Part shown: positions 26,595 through 35,284 of the stretch, one piece after another
How the letters are laid out: every line of letters begins with the position of its first letter
Numbering within the stretch: the first letter of the stretch is position 1
IMG/VR virus record: IMGVR_UViG_3300044819_000079
Span: 1 to 37,278 of that record
Length of the DNA: 37,278 nt
Source of the DNA: a virus
Strand: one strand, 5' to 3'
Notes under the pieces: generated by a model
What the model saw: only the letters and a program-made list of their open reading frames with translations
Database searches by the model: none
What the model was told of the DNA's origin: nothing
Made by a program: the position numbers and the translations under genes

Positions 26595-27102
26595 CGCGCT
26601 GATCAAGACGATTCATCGCCAGCACCCGGGCGCGACGACGTTGCGGGCGTCCGACAACTACACCCTCGGGATTCCCGACCTGATGATCTGGATCCCCCTC
26701 AGGACGGCAGATGGCGCACCGATCTTGCGGCGCACATGGTCCCTGGCGATCGAGGCGAAGGCCCTGCACCCGTTGATGCCCGACCCATTTCACCGCGGCC
26801 GTCGCATTGGCCAGATGCTGAAGCACCCGTTCACCGGGCCGCAGATCTCGCTGCTGCGCATGATGGCGCGGTCCGGCGTCGACGCCTTCGGCCTTGTCAG
26901 GGCGTCGGAGGACACTGCGTTCCGCATTCACCCCGACGCGTTGCCCGCCGAAACTGGCAACTTCACCTACGACGAGATGGTCGCGATCGGCCGCCCCATC
27001 AAGCGCGAGCACAACCTCTGGTTGTTCTCGTCTGGAGAAGCACATGATCAAGTACCTGGTGCAGGACATCGAGGCGATCCCGGAGACGGAACTTCAGGCT
27101 GA
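26572..27102 (+). CDS. VRR-NUC-like PD-(D/E)XK nuclease
   Basis: The 176-residue frame from a TTG start holds LGIPDLMIWI (D36) and LAIEAKAL (E61, K63), then GPQISLLRMMARSGVDAFGLVR with Q91. This D, E-x-K, Q order with a C-terminal GVDAFGLVR strand is typical of VRR-NUC/Holliday-junction-type small nucleases. GGGGAGG lies seven bases before the TTG; an upstream GTG at 26557 has no such site. The C-terminal part is basic and overlaps the exonuclease gene by 59 bases in another frame. Substrate is unknown; structured DNA at recombination intermediates is likely. Confidence 0.75.
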   Translation: MQERGFVDALIKTIHRQHPGATTLRASDNYTLGIPDLMIWIPLRTADGAPILRRTWSLAIEAKALHPLMPDPFHRGRRIGQMLKHPFTGPQISLLRMMARSGVDAFGLVRASEDTAFRIHPDALPAETGNFTYDEMVAIGRPIKREHNLWLFSSGEAHDQVPGAGHRGDPGDGTSG

Positions 27103-27937
27103 TTGGGAAACCGAGAAGGCCAAGCTCATCGCCGAGGGCAGTACGCGCGACACGCGATTCGAGCCGATCTGGGCGTGGAAGGTCATCACGATCGGCATGC
27201 TCGCGCTCGATGAGAATCTCCGGCCGACGAGCGGTGGTTGCGCGATGGGTGGCTTGCGGGCAGGCGGGACCGAGAAGGCGATGATCCAACGCTGGAGTGA
27301 CGTGGCGTCCGGCAAGCACCACGATCAGAAGGAATCGCTGCGCATGGTCGATTGGTGCGGCAGCCGGTTCGATGTGCCGGTGCTTCAGACGCGCGCGTTC
27401 CGCCACGGGATCCAGCTGCCGTGGCTGTTCGGCCTGCAGCCCGACAACCGCGGTGGGATCTCGAGCTACTCGAAGGAGTACCGCGATCGCTACGGTGGCA
27501 AGCACGACGACCTCGCCGAGATCTGGACCAACCGCGGGATGTTCCCCAAGCCCCACATGGAAAATCTGGCCAAGCTGATGGGGCTGCCCGGCAAATGCGG
27601 CATCGACGGTAGCAAGGTCTACGATGCATGGAAGGAGAAGCGCTACGCCGAGATCGACACCTACTGCATGCAGGACGTCATCCAAACGGCTTTCGTGTTC
27701 CAGCGGTTCTGCTACATGGCCGGCCGACTAACGGCTGATCAGTACAAGGAGGCAGCCAACTCGCTGTTGAACTGGGTGCAGCTCCAACGGGATCAGGCGG
27801 AGTTCTACGCCCAGATCGATACCCGCGCGGTGACAATGTACGAGTGGCAGGATTCCGCTGTATCATCGCCGAATGCCGACGTTGACCATCTCGGGCACGA
27901 TCTCGTTTCCCCTGGGCTCGGAAGCGACCCCGCCTGA
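27044..27937 (+). CDS. PolB-type 3'-5' exonuclease (DnaQ-like)
   Basis: The 297-residue product has Exo I at YLVQDIEAIPE (D8, E10), a second motif CGSRFDVPVLQ (about D110), the segment KHDDLAEIW, and a third YCMQDVIQT (Y207, D211). This is the order of the predicted PolB-related 3'-5' exonuclease family (PF10108). No polymerase domain is fused. The C-terminal 22 residues share DNA with the next gene. It could act in proofreading for a polymerase encoded outside the window or in end processing during annealing recombination. Confidence 0.8.
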   Translation: MIKYLVQDIEAIPETELQADWETEKAKLIAEGSTRDTRFEPIWAWKVITIGMLALDENLRPTSGGCAMGGLRAGGTEKAMIQRWSDVASGKHHDQKESLRMVDWCGSRFDVPVLQTRAFRHGIQLPWLFGLQPDNRGGISSYSKEYRDRYGGKHDDLAEIWTNRGMFPKPHMENLAKLMGLPGKCGIDGSKVYDAWKEKRYAEIDTYCMQDVIQTAFVFQRFCYMAGRLTADQYKEAANSLLNWVQLQRDQAEFYAQIDTRAVTMYEWQDSAVSSPNADVDHLGHDLVSPGLGSDPA

Positions 27938-28217
27938 GCGACCGTTCAATGCGCAGCTGATCTATACCCAGCGCAGTATTCAGGACATCGCGCTCGCCTC
28001 GGCGTCCGGTCTCAGCCTGATGGCGAACATCGCCAATGCCAAGGCTTGCTACGTCGAACGGATCACTGGCGATGCGACCTTCGTGATCAATGGCTCCGGC
28101 TCCGTCGACATCGCCGCGTCCGGCTTCTGGCTGTACTTCAACCCCGCCGGCGGCCTGACCACGCTGACGACGACCTTCGGTTCGCCGGCGAGCTTCCGGG
28201 TCTATCTGTTCACCTGA
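27873..28217 (+). CDS. hypothetical beta-rich protein, 114 aa
   Basis: The ATG lies 65 bases before the exonuclease stop, in another frame. The product is mainly beta strands (MPTLTISGTISFPLG, YVERITGDATFVINGSGSV, LTTLTTTFGSPASFRVYLF) with one Cys and no charged catalytic cluster. This composition resembles small virion or jelly-roll-like phage proteins, so it may be a decoration or tail component rather than a replication protein. Confidence 0.6.
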   Translation: MPTLTISGTISFPLGSEATPPERPFNAQLIYTQRSIQDIALASASGLSLMANIANAKACYVERITGDATFVINGSGSVDIAASGFWLYFNPAGGLTTLTTTFGSPASFRVYLFT

Positions 28218-28256
28218 TCTTGTTGTTTTAGCCTGAGCGGGTCGGTAGGGTTGGGA

Positions 28257-28766
28257 ATGAGCCGACTCTTCGATGCAGGCACCACCGAGGCCAAGCGACC
28301 GACCGGAGCGCAAGCCGGAGCTCGCGATCGCGGCGTTGTCGCCCGTGAGCGCGCCGAGCTCGCCGACAAGGCGATGCGGGCGCAGGGCATCACGACCGCC
28401 GACGAGTTCACCGCGCTTGCCGGCGGCGCCGCATCGGTGCAGCCGATCCACTACGAGAGCTTCCGCCGGCCGGGGTTTCGGTGGACGATCGAGCACGCGC
28501 AGGTCGGGCCCGACTACGTCTTTCAGGTGTTCCCGATCCGGCCGACGGTAGCTCAGTGGCCTGATGTCGTCGTAGCGATGATCGCGGTGATGGACGGGAT
28601 CTTCCCGCGTACGCTCCACATCGACTACAAGCACCCCGACCCGACGTTCAAGGTCACGTTCTACACGATCCGCGTGAGAGGGGTCGTGGGCATGCCGGGC
28701 TGGGAGATCGCCTGCAGGGAGCGGGCCCTCAACGGGCTCGTCGGAATCGATGCCTGGGGCCACTAA
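28257..28766 (+). CDS. hypothetical protein, 169 aa
   Basis: The ATG is 39 bases after the previous stop, with a modest TAGGGTTGGGA site; an in-frame TTG at 28251 is the alternative. Residues 1-60 are Ala/Arg-rich and helical, probably a flexible basic arm. The C-terminal domain (GFRWTIEHAQVGPDYVFQVF onward) is alpha/beta with aromatic residues and two short strands. No motif gives a function. It is followed with a 17-base overlap by the next gene. Confidence 0.55.
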   Translation: MSRLFDAGTTEAKRPTGAQAGARDRGVVARERAELADKAMRAQGITTADEFTALAGGAASVQPIHYESFRRPGFRWTIEHAQVGPDYVFQVFPIRPTVAQWPDVVVAMIAVMDGIFPRTLHIDYKHPDPTFKVTFYTIRVRGVVGMPGWEIACRERALNGLVGIDAWGH

Positions 28767-29070
28767 GGCGCTCACCGGCTGGGGCGTCGAGGTTAAGTGG
28801 ATGGTGCGCCGTGGCCGCGGCCGCAAGACCTCGTGGGTGAAGATCGTCCGGCCCGGCACGGATACGCCACTTTGCACGTCGCTGCAGGGCGCGCAGGCAT
28901 GGGTCACCGACTACGAGCGCCGCGGCCTGGTTGCGCGCCTGGTGGAGGTTGATGCGCCTCGAGGCCGGTCTCACCGCGACCCGCCAGCCGCGAAACCACT
29001 GAGCGGACAGCTCGACCTCTTCGGTCGGCCGCACTGGCTCAGCGCTTGTGGAACCGACCGATCCCCTTGA
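28750..29070 (+). CDS. hypothetical basic protein, 106 aa
   Basis: The product starts MPGATKALTGWGVEVKWMVR, has a basic stretch (RRGRGRKTSWVKIVRPG), then a helix and a tail ending in Arg and Pro. The beginning reads like a small OB- or SH3-type domain and suggests nucleic-acid contact. The last 32 bases overlap the end of the opposite-strand structural operon, where the plus and minus transcripts converge. No terminator is seen at this junction. Confidence 0.5.
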   Translation: MPGATKALTGWGVEVKWMVRRGRGRKTSWVKIVRPGTDTPLCTSLQGAQAWVTDYERRGLVARLVEVDAPRGRSHRDPPAAKPLSGQLDLFGRPHWLSACGTDRSP

Positions 29071-29332
29071 GCAGCAGCGCGGCCGCCAGACCCGCCTCGC
29101 CGCCGCGTAGCAGCGCTTGTCCGGTGGTTCCCTCGGGTTCGTCGTAGGGGTTGTTGCTGATGCCTGCCTTGGCTTTCTGGAGGCCGTGCATCGTGCCGCC
29201 GGTCAGCGCCCCCGCAGCGGTCATGCGCTCCACCAGGCGCTCGGGGCGAGGCCGCAGGATGCCGGCGACCTTGACCAGTGGCCGGAGCTCGGCCGTGTCC
29301 AGCAGCTCCTCTGCGAAGGCCCGGAGGTTCAT
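29039..29332 (-). CDS. small protein after the tail tube gene, 97 aa
   Basis: This is the last gene of the minus-strand structural operon, starting one base after the tube stop. The product is helical at the N-terminus (NLRAFAEELLDTAELRPLVK) and again in the C-terminal part, which is Gly/Ala-rich with LAAALLLKGIG. It could be a weak membrane-associated or assembly helper, but it lacks the features of a tail assembly chaperone with frameshift. It converges on the plus-strand gene that overlaps it by 32 bases. Confidence 0.55.
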   Translation of the reverse strand: MNLRAFAEELLDTAELRPLVKVAGILRPRPERLVERMTAAGALTGGTMHGLQKAKAGISNNPYDEPEGTTGQALLRGGEAGLAAALLLKGIGRFHKR

Positions 29333-29333
29333 C

Positions 29334-30134
29334 TTACTGGTTGGCGAACAGCGGCGCGCCGACGCCGGCGAGGTTCATGCGGATCGGGCGGACCTGGTCG
29401 AACTGGAGGCTGACACCTTCCATCACGAGCACCGAGCCCGAGCTGATCGACATCTGGTGCCCCTGGACGTAGCACTCCTCGAGGTAGATCGCGCCCACGG
29501 TGATGTCGAGCTGGTTGCGGAAGTAGATCGCCATCCCGGTCGGCTGGTTGAAGATGTCCGACGCGAGGTTCAGCCACAGGTCGTCGTAGCCCGGGTTCGA
29601 CTGGACCTGGTGGAGCTCGGCCTGCAGCGCGGGCAGGTTGAGCAGGGTGGCGTTCGGATCGGGGACGTCGACGCCGCCGATGTTGATCGTGGCGCCGATG
29701 CCGTCGTTCATGAACTGGAACGGCGCCGAGCTCGAGGTCTGCTTGTAGTGGGCGTAGAGGACCTTCATCAGCGAAGGTCCGTGATAGAGCACGCGGCCGA
29801 GCGTGAGCGAGCCGATCGTCCGGCCCGGCACGAAGTAGCTGCGGCTCGAGCCGATCTCGAAGATGCGCTGCAGCTGCTTGGACTGGCTGAGCCCGACGTT
29901 CTCGAGCACGCCGATCGGGAACACCATGTCGCCCTCGTCGGGGGTGTCGATCACCCCACCGCCACCGCCGACATCGCTGCTACCGCCGGTGATGTCGGTC
30001 AGCCGCGGCGGCCCTGCAGCGATGAGCGTGGTCTCGGCAGAGACGAACTCGCCGCCGATGAGCTCGCTCTGGACGTGGTGGTTGTGGAAGTCCCAGTTGT
30101 TGAAGCTGGTCGTGGCTGCTGGACGAAGAGGCAT
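29334..30134 (-). CDS. probable tail tube protein
   Basis: The 266-residue product follows the sheath gene 21 bases downstream, the usual place for the tube in contractile-tail phages. It is beta-rich with Gly- and Ser-rich loops (GGSSDVGGGGGVIDT), then PGRTIGSLTLGRVLYHG and DLWLNLASDIF, and ends with strands containing QFDQVRPIRM. AAGGAGCC precedes the ATG. Tube subunits are usually shorter, so about 60 extra residues near the N-terminus could be an elaborated loop. The call rests on position and composition. Confidence 0.65.
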   Translation of the reverse strand: MPLRPAATTSFNNWDFHNHHVQSELIGGEFVSAETTLIAAGPPRLTDITGGSSDVGGGGGVIDTPDEGDMVFPIGVLENVGLSQSKQLQRIFEIGSSRSYFVPGRTIGSLTLGRVLYHGPSLMKVLYAHYKQTSSSAPFQFMNDGIGATINIGGVDVPDPNATLLNLPALQAELHQVQSNPGYDDLWLNLASDIFNQPTGMAIYFRNQLDITVGAIYLEECYVQGHQMSISSGSVLVMEGVSLQFDQVRPIRMNLAGVGAPLFANQ

Positions 30135-30155
30135 AGCGGCTCCTTACGATTGAGA

Positions 30156-32978
30156 TCAGATCAGCAGCGTGATGATCAGGTTGTTGAGGGGCAGGGGGAC
30201 CGAGATCCCGATGTCGATCTCCACGGTGTCCGGCGCGTCATCGGACTCCGCAACTCGGGTCAGTCGCCCGCTCAGTAGCGGCGGCCCCACGCGCGGTGCC
30301 TGCTGTGCCATCAGGAACTGCACGCCGCCCTCGCCGCGGGTCTTCAACAGGTCGAACAAGCCGTCGGTAATGTTGTAGATACCGATGAACGGCCGGTACA
30401 GGTTGCGGAAGAACCGGGTGATCAAATCCACGTTCTTCGTGACCGAGAACTCTTGGAAGAAGATCGTCGACACATCCGTGGTCAGCTGGTGACGGATCAG
30501 CAGCGCCGCGTCCGGCACGGGCTGGACGAAGATCAGATTGCCACCGCCGGCGATCACATCGAGCTGGGTGTCCGAGAAGACGTCGTCGGAGTTTGCGCGC
30601 CCGATGAAACCGACGACGCTCAGGTTGGTGAAGCCCGCCTGGCTCGGCAGGCCCGCCGTCATGCCAGCGAGCACACCGCCGGCGAAGTAGCCGGGCACCT
30701 CGGTGACGACCGAGTTGACCGAGACCGCGAGGATGTCGGGCCACATCGACACCAGCCGCCGGTTGGCGAACGACGTCGCGTAGCCGGCGAGGAACTCCGC
30801 TTGATCGTCCCTGCTGAGGTCGCGGGTGATCCGGTACTCGACGTCGTCGAGCGTGCCGCCGTAGCCGTCGGTCGGATCGACCTGGAGCACGAGGATCGAC
30901 TCGGAGGACACCGAGTTGATCGGATGGCGGGTGTTGAGGATGTAGTTGTCCTCGGTGTCATTGGTCGTCTCGCTGACGATATCGAGCGTCGTCAGGGTGG
31001 TCGTCGTCAGGCCGTTGAACTCCTCGGTCACCGGCGTCGTGGCGCTGGTCGTGTGGACCTGGTTGCTGCCGATGATCGCATCGATCACGTGGTCCGCGTT
31101 GTTGCCGCTGTTGGTGGCGCCGGCGACGCGAAGGATGCGTCCGACATCATCCGCCGTGAAGTTCGCGTTGTGGATGGTCCACACGCGTGTCGAACCGACC
31201 ACGTTGTCGGCTGCGATGTCTCGCGCGGGCTCGCGAATCACGTTGTAGATCGACTGGGTCACGCCGCCGCCGAAGGTCTCGTCGGCGCCGGGGGACTCGA
31301 CCGACGTGACGTGGGTTCCGTCGATTACGCTGGCGATCGTGAACGCACCCTTGTTGCCGGAGTTCGAAGTGCCGGCCGTGAAGAGGATCCGCCCGACGTC
31401 GCCGCCTGTGAAGGCGCCGTTGGTGAAGTGCCAGTTCTTGGTGCCGGCGACAACGGCGTCGGCGGCATCATGGGTGATCGCGCGGTTCAGCGTGCAGATC
31501 CGTGTGCGTGCGCCAACAGGAAAGACCTCGCCAACGGCCGGCGCGGGGCTGGTGTCAGCCTTGACCGTGCTGGCGTTGGAGGTGATCTGGAACGCCAGAT
31601 CGTTCGTGGTCGACGTCGCCAGGCTGACGATGATGAACCGACCGACATCCGCGCCGGTGAACGCTGCGTTCTCGATCTGGATCAGCGAGTGGACGTTGTC
31701 CAGGTAGTCGCGCTCGGCGGGCGTCACGTGGCGGTTGACACCGGGGAGAGCGGTGTAACTGACGATCTCGAGGAACTGGCCGGAGCTCACGCCATCCGTG
31801 ATGAACAGACCGTTGGTCGGATCCTTGAACGTCTTGTTGGTCGTGCCGCCGGTGCCGTTGCCCGAGCCTGCGGACGTGACGGTGCCGAGGCCGCTTGGGG
31901 GGACCACGACGGCCGTGGTCACCAGCTTGCGGTTCATGAACCCAACACGCTCTCGGCCGACGGTCGGATCCGACATCCCCGACACATGCGAGCTGAGCTG
32001 CTGGTGGATGGCCGGATTGCTGGTCAGGATCGCGAGGCCGTAGACGTCCTTGTTCTCGAGGAACTCGAGCGCGGCCTGGTAGCTGTTCTCTTCTTCATCG
32101 AAGAACTCCGCGTTGAGACCGGTGTAGCTCACCGCGGTGGTGGTGTTCGAGAGTGCGAGGTTGATCACGTAGGGTGCAACGTTCGCCGGCACCACGGAGC
32201 CCACGCCGAACACCGCCTCGAGCGAAGCCAGATCGGTGAACGCCGTCAGGGCGTTGGCAAGGTCGGGACGCAGCGCGCGCCAGCTGAGCAACACGTCGGC
32301 CTCGACGACATCGAGCGGGACCGTGTCGGTCACGGTCTGGAGGCCCGGCTGGATCACGACGGCATCGGCATCGGGCTCGATGTTGTTGTCGGCGAACGAG
32401 CTCGGCGGGTATACCTCGCTCTCGCGGAACTCGAGGATGCGGTAGGTCACGCCGGTCTTGGGCAAGCTGCCGCTCTGCCAGTTGGCCGCGACCACGAGCT
32501 CGTTGTCCGTGTTCTTGCCGATGACGAGCTTGCGACCGATATCCGCGTCGACCACGCCGCTACCGCTGATGACCTCGACGTAGAAGGTCGGCGCCCCGGC
32601 GGCCTCGGGATCGAACGTGTCGAACGGCAGTCCGGTGTTGTCATCGAAGAGATTGGGGGTGGTCAACTGGCCTGTGGTCAGCTGCCCGACCTTCACCAGG
32701 TAGGCGTTCTTCAGCGCAACGCCCACGGGCTTGAAGGCGTTCGCGTCCTCGGTGGTGTCCGGGATGTCGCCTAGATCCACGATGCCGGCGCCGGCGAGTC
32801 CCGGGTAGGGGAACGATGTCGCGCCGACCGTCGTCTGCAGGTACGGCCCCGCGTCGGCGTTGTCGACGATCTGGAAGCCAGGTCCGATCACGCAAGCAGG
32901 CAGCGCTGGCAGTGCCAGGGCGGCGGCGGCTTGCTGAAACTCTTGGATGACTTCGATTGCAGGGCGGCGATATGCCAT
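30156..32978 (-). CDS. tail sheath protein with inserted repeat domains
   Basis: The 940-residue product ends in a sheath-type core. Residues about 735-900 read SMWPDILAVSVNSVVTEVPG, AGFTNLSVVGFIGR, LDVIAGGGNLIFVQ and VTKNVDLITRFFRN, which match the conserved part of contractile tail sheaths. The protein is roughly twice the length of a simple sheath. Units with the pattern FTGxDVGRxxxxAGTSNSGN occur near residues 434, 520 and 604 at a spacing of about 85, and a related DADIGRKLVIG unit lies at about 142. These are probably surface-exposed beta domains inserted in the sheath. The SD site is GGAGGAAAA. It should contract to drive the tube into the host envelope. Confidence 0.85.
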   Translation of the reverse strand: MAYRRPAIEVIQEFQQAAAALALPALPACVIGPGFQIVDNADAGPYLQTTVGATSFPYPGLAGAGIVDLGDIPDTTEDANAFKPVGVALKNAYLVKVGQLTTGQLTTPNLFDDNTGLPFDTFDPEAAGAPTFYVEVISGSGVVDADIGRKLVIGKNTDNELVVAANWQSGSLPKTGVTYRILEFRESEVYPPSSFADNNIEPDADAVVIQPGLQTVTDTVPLDVVEADVLLSWRALRPDLANALTAFTDLASLEAVFGVGSVVPANVAPYVINLALSNTTTAVSYTGLNAEFFDEEENSYQAALEFLENKDVYGLAILTSNPAIHQQLSSHVSGMSDPTVGRERVGFMNRKLVTTAVVVPPSGLGTVTSAGSGNGTGGTTNKTFKDPTNGLFITDGVSSGQFLEIVSYTALPGVNRHVTPAERDYLDNVHSLIQIENAAFTGADVGRFIIVSLATSTTNDLAFQITSNASTVKADTSPAPAVGEVFPVGARTRICTLNRAITHDAADAVVAGTKNWHFTNGAFTGGDVGRILFTAGTSNSGNKGAFTIASVIDGTHVTSVESPGADETFGGGVTQSIYNVIREPARDIAADNVVGSTRVWTIHNANFTADDVGRILRVAGATNSGNNADHVIDAIIGSNQVHTTSATTPVTEEFNGLTTTTLTTLDIVSETTNDTEDNYILNTRHPINSVSSESILVLQVDPTDGYGGTLDDVEYRITRDLSRDDQAEFLAGYATSFANRRLVSMWPDILAVSVNSVVTEVPGYFAGGVLAGMTAGLPSQAGFTNLSVVGFIGRANSDDVFSDTQLDVIAGGGNLIFVQPVPDAALLIRHQLTTDVSTIFFQEFSVTKNVDLITRFFRNLYRPFIGIYNITDGLFDLLKTRGEGGVQFLMAQQAPRVGPPLLSGRLTRVAESDDAPDTVEIDIGISVPLPLNNLIITLLI

Positions 32979-32999
32979 CTTCGTTTTCCTCCGGGTGAC

Positions 33000-33662
33000 C
33001 TAGCCAGACCTGCTTGTCCGAACAACGACGTTTTGCAGCTTCCGCGACGACTTGGGCTCGACACTCCAGCGACGCTGGACCATTGCTAGAATAGCGATTG
33101 GAACGACAGAAATCTCGGGTCGCGACGACGCTTTGACGAGGGCCTCTTCGCCCATCGTCGTCGTCTCGACCTTGAAGAAGCCTGCATAATTCGGCGCGAT
33201 CATACCCGAGTGCGCAACTTTTCGCATGACATCGCGGAGGCTACGGAACGCCTCGAACAGGTAGCCGGCGATGAGCTCAGCCTCCTCGCCTGCGCGCGAG
33301 AAGCAGGACAAGGTGGCGCTGCCACGTACCAGATCCGTGTGCGTCCGGCGATCGGTCCGCATGTCGATCGATTGCATCTGGCGAAAGGCGCTCGTCGACG
33401 ACCACTGCAGCGGACCGCGGTTGGCCACGACGGCCGGATTGGCGCCGACCTGGCTCAGGTTGAACGCGTACTTGTCGGCAATCGTGACCTGCGTCTTGGC
33501 CTGGTCGATGTCCCAAACGTAGCCGGTGGGGTTGCCGTCGTAGAAGAGCTTCTGGGCGATCTCGAGGCAGTAGCCCTTGATGACCTCATGCGGTCTGACG
33601 TAGACCCGCGCGGGATCGTGGAGGCTGCGCGCGTTTCCCTGCTCGACGACGACGTCGCTCAC
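33000..33662 (-). CDS. probable tail terminator or neck protein
   Basis: The 220-residue product directly precedes the sheath gene by 21 bases in the direction of transcription, where tail terminator and neck proteins usually lie. It has a helical N-terminus (VRPHEVIKGYCLEIAQKLFY), a strand-rich middle, and helix EAELIAGYLFEAFRSLRDVM, then strands ending with basic residues. The helix-strand-helix-strand pattern resembles gpU/Gp15-type tail terminators. The assignment is by position and layout only. Confidence 0.55.
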   Translation of the reverse strand: MSDVVVEQGNARSLHDPARVYVRPHEVIKGYCLEIAQKLFYDGNPTGYVWDIDQAKTQVTIADKYAFNLSQVGANPAVVANRGPLQWSSTSAFRQMQSIDMRTDRRTHTDLVRGSATLSCFSRAGEEAELIAGYLFEAFRSLRDVMRKVAHSGMIAPNYAGFFKVETTTMGEEALVKASSRPEISVVPIAILAMVQRRWSVEPKSSRKLQNVVVRTSRSG

Positions 33663-34159
33663 TTGCGCTCGCCGATCTCACGGAACGCATCGTCGTAGGC
33701 GTCGACGAGGTTGTTGGAGAGGATCTCGTTGACGGTCTGATCAGCCATCATCTGGTCGGCCTCGGCCCGCTGCTCGCCAAGCATCACCGCCGGCGAGACC
33801 GTTCGGTAGATCAGCCTGCCGTCGGGCCCGATCGACGGAACCCCCGAGCTCGGCTCGAAGAGCTCATCGAAGTTGGTGACCGTGTTGGGATCCGAATCGG
33901 ATCCGTGGTCGCCATCACCGCCGCCAATGATCGCGGCCTGATCCTCCTGGTGCACCACCAGACGCCCCTCCTCGGAGGTGACCCTGATCTTCTGGGCTCG
34001 CATCGCGGACTTCAGGTCCACACCCGGATCGATCGTCGTTCGGAGACCCTCTTGCAGACGTAGGGCGATCTTCTCGCGCGCCAGCGAGTCGACCTCCTCG
34101 AGGCGGTCGAACGCCGACATCGGGGCCGGCTCGAACGAGATGAAGTCGTTGAAGCCCAT
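33659..34159 (-). CDS. structural-operon protein, 166 aa
   Basis: The ATG overlaps the upstream stop (TGATG); a GTG three bases earlier is the alternative. The product is acidic, with a helical N-terminus (AFDRLEEVDSLAREKIALRL), a Gly/Asp-rich linker (GGGDGDHGSDSDPN), and a helical end. It lies between two connector-like genes and may be a small neck or head-completion component, but I cannot name it. Stop and next start overlap by four bases. Confidence 0.55.
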   Translation of the reverse strand: MGFNDFISFEPAPMSAFDRLEEVDSLAREKIALRLQEGLRTTIDPGVDLKSAMRAQKIRVTSEEGRLVVHQEDQAAIIGGGDGDHGSDSDPNTVTNFDELFEPSSGVPSIGPDGRLIYRTVSPAVMLGEQRAEADQMMADQTVNEILSNNLVDAYDDAFREIGERK

Positions 34160-34410
34160 CACCGCCCGCCGGCCGACGCGACGTCGACCATCTTGTTCGG
34201 GGTGGTCAGTGGCGTCGGCGACTTGTCCTTGGGCAGCGGCGTCGGCTGCATCGGCTGGCCCGAGGTGAGCCCCGGCTTGGGGCCGCGGCCCTGGTAGCTG
34301 TCCATCGCCTTGTCGACGCCGGCGTCGTAGGCCTGACCGCCGCCCGCTTGCTGCGGGAAGGCACCGAGCTTCATGAGCTCGTCAGCAAATCCATGGGTGA
34401 AGGGGCGCAT
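34159..34410 (-). CDS. small structural-operon protein, 83 aa
   Basis: The true start is the ATG overlapping the upstream gene stop (TAATG); longer open sequence upstream is a shadow of that gene. The product begins MRPFTHGFADELMKLGAF, the motif of many small phage structural proteins with an N-terminal F-x-DELxKLG helix, followed by a Pro/Gln/Gly-rich disordered tail. It could be a minor head or neck peptide. No enzymatic motif. Confidence 0.6.
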   Translation of the reverse strand: MRPFTHGFADELMKLGAFPQQAGGGQAYDAGVDKAMDSYQGRGPKPGLTSGQPMQPTPLPKDKSPTPLTTPNKMVDVASAGGR

Positions 34411-35282
34411 TAGAACAGACGTTCTTCCTTGATGCGCTCCCATTGTGTCACGAGCGCGCGCATGGTCGCGGGCGAAATCTGCTGTGGCAGGCGCCGGTAC
34501 TCGACCTGGTCGCGGTCGATGACGCTGAGCCGGCAGACGTGCTGGATCGTGGTGCCCTGGGGCTGGATCGGATGGACGGTAGCGACGCGCCACAGGATGC
34601 CCGGCACGAGCTCGAGGATCACGTCGCCCGGTTTGATCTGCGGATAGGCCGACGACCAACAATCCTTCTGCTTGGGCTGGGTCTCGCCGAGGTTCGAGAT
34701 CGAAACCAGCTTCTCATCGGGGTTGAAGTCGACAAAGAACGGGATCGGCTCGAAGTACGGGCGCTGCCGACCGGTGCCCAGGCACATCGTGCATCTGGAG
34801 TCGTCGGATCTGCTGGTGGTCGGATTGAAGCAAGGGCAGTGCGCGCTGCCGGCCGTGCGCTCGACGAAGCAGAATGCTGGCGAGCCCTGCAGGTACCGCA
34901 GCACGAAGTCGTGCCGCTCGATGATGGCGAGCTCGTGCGGCCGCGGGTTGGTCTCCCAAGGGCGAATCTCCGAACAGGTCTCGCCGTCGGGTGTGGTAGC
35001 GACGATCCGGTAGTAGTAGCGGCGCCACCAGCTGATGAGACTGGGGGTGACGTCGTCGTACTCGTAGACCATCAGCCCAGGGGTCGCCGGGATCTTGTCA
35101 GCAAGCAGCTCGAGCTCGCTGTCGATGAACTGCGGCGACAGGGAGCGCTCGACCCGAAACGTCGTCTTGTCGAGCCCGCTGTGCTGGGTGACGAGCTCCC
35201 AGCACACGAGCACCAGGGCGTTGCCGTCGGGAGCATAGCCGGGCTGGGCGACGATGATGTCAAGTCGTCGAAAGGCCAGCAT
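34410..35282 (-). CDS. probable head-tail connector/neck protein with zinc site
   Basis: The 290-residue product has an N-terminal beta domain with WWRRYYYRIVATTPDGETCS (85-104), which looks like an FN3-type fold. A central CPCFNPTTSRSDDSRCTMCLGTG holds C149, C151, C164 and C167, a likely zinc site. The C-terminal domain is beta-rich, ending with helix ATMRALVTQWERIKEE. A C-x-C/C-x2-C-x-GTG site of this kind occurs in phage neck or connector proteins I have seen without a name. GTG at 35288 is the alternative start. Confidence 0.6.
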   Translation of the reverse strand: MLAFRRLDIIVAQPGYAPDGNALVLVCWELVTQHSGLDKTTFRVERSLSPQFIDSELELLADKIPATPGLMVYEYDDVTPSLISWWRRYYYRIVATTPDGETCSEIRPWETNPRPHELAIIERHDFVLRYLQGSPAFCFVERTAGSAHCPCFNPTTSRSDDSRCTMCLGTGRQRPYFEPIPFFVDFNPDEKLVSISNLGETQPKQKDCWSSAYPQIKPGDVILELVPGILWRVATVHPIQPQGTTIQHVCRLSVIDRDQVEYRRLPQQISPATMRALVTQWERIKEERLF

Positions 35283-35284
35283 GG

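Noticed and set aside
30453-32774. A very long plus-strand open frame opposite the sheath gene
   Set aside because: It is rich in Arg, Gly, Val and Asp with no motif, while the minus strand encodes a recognisable sheath with a ribosome site.
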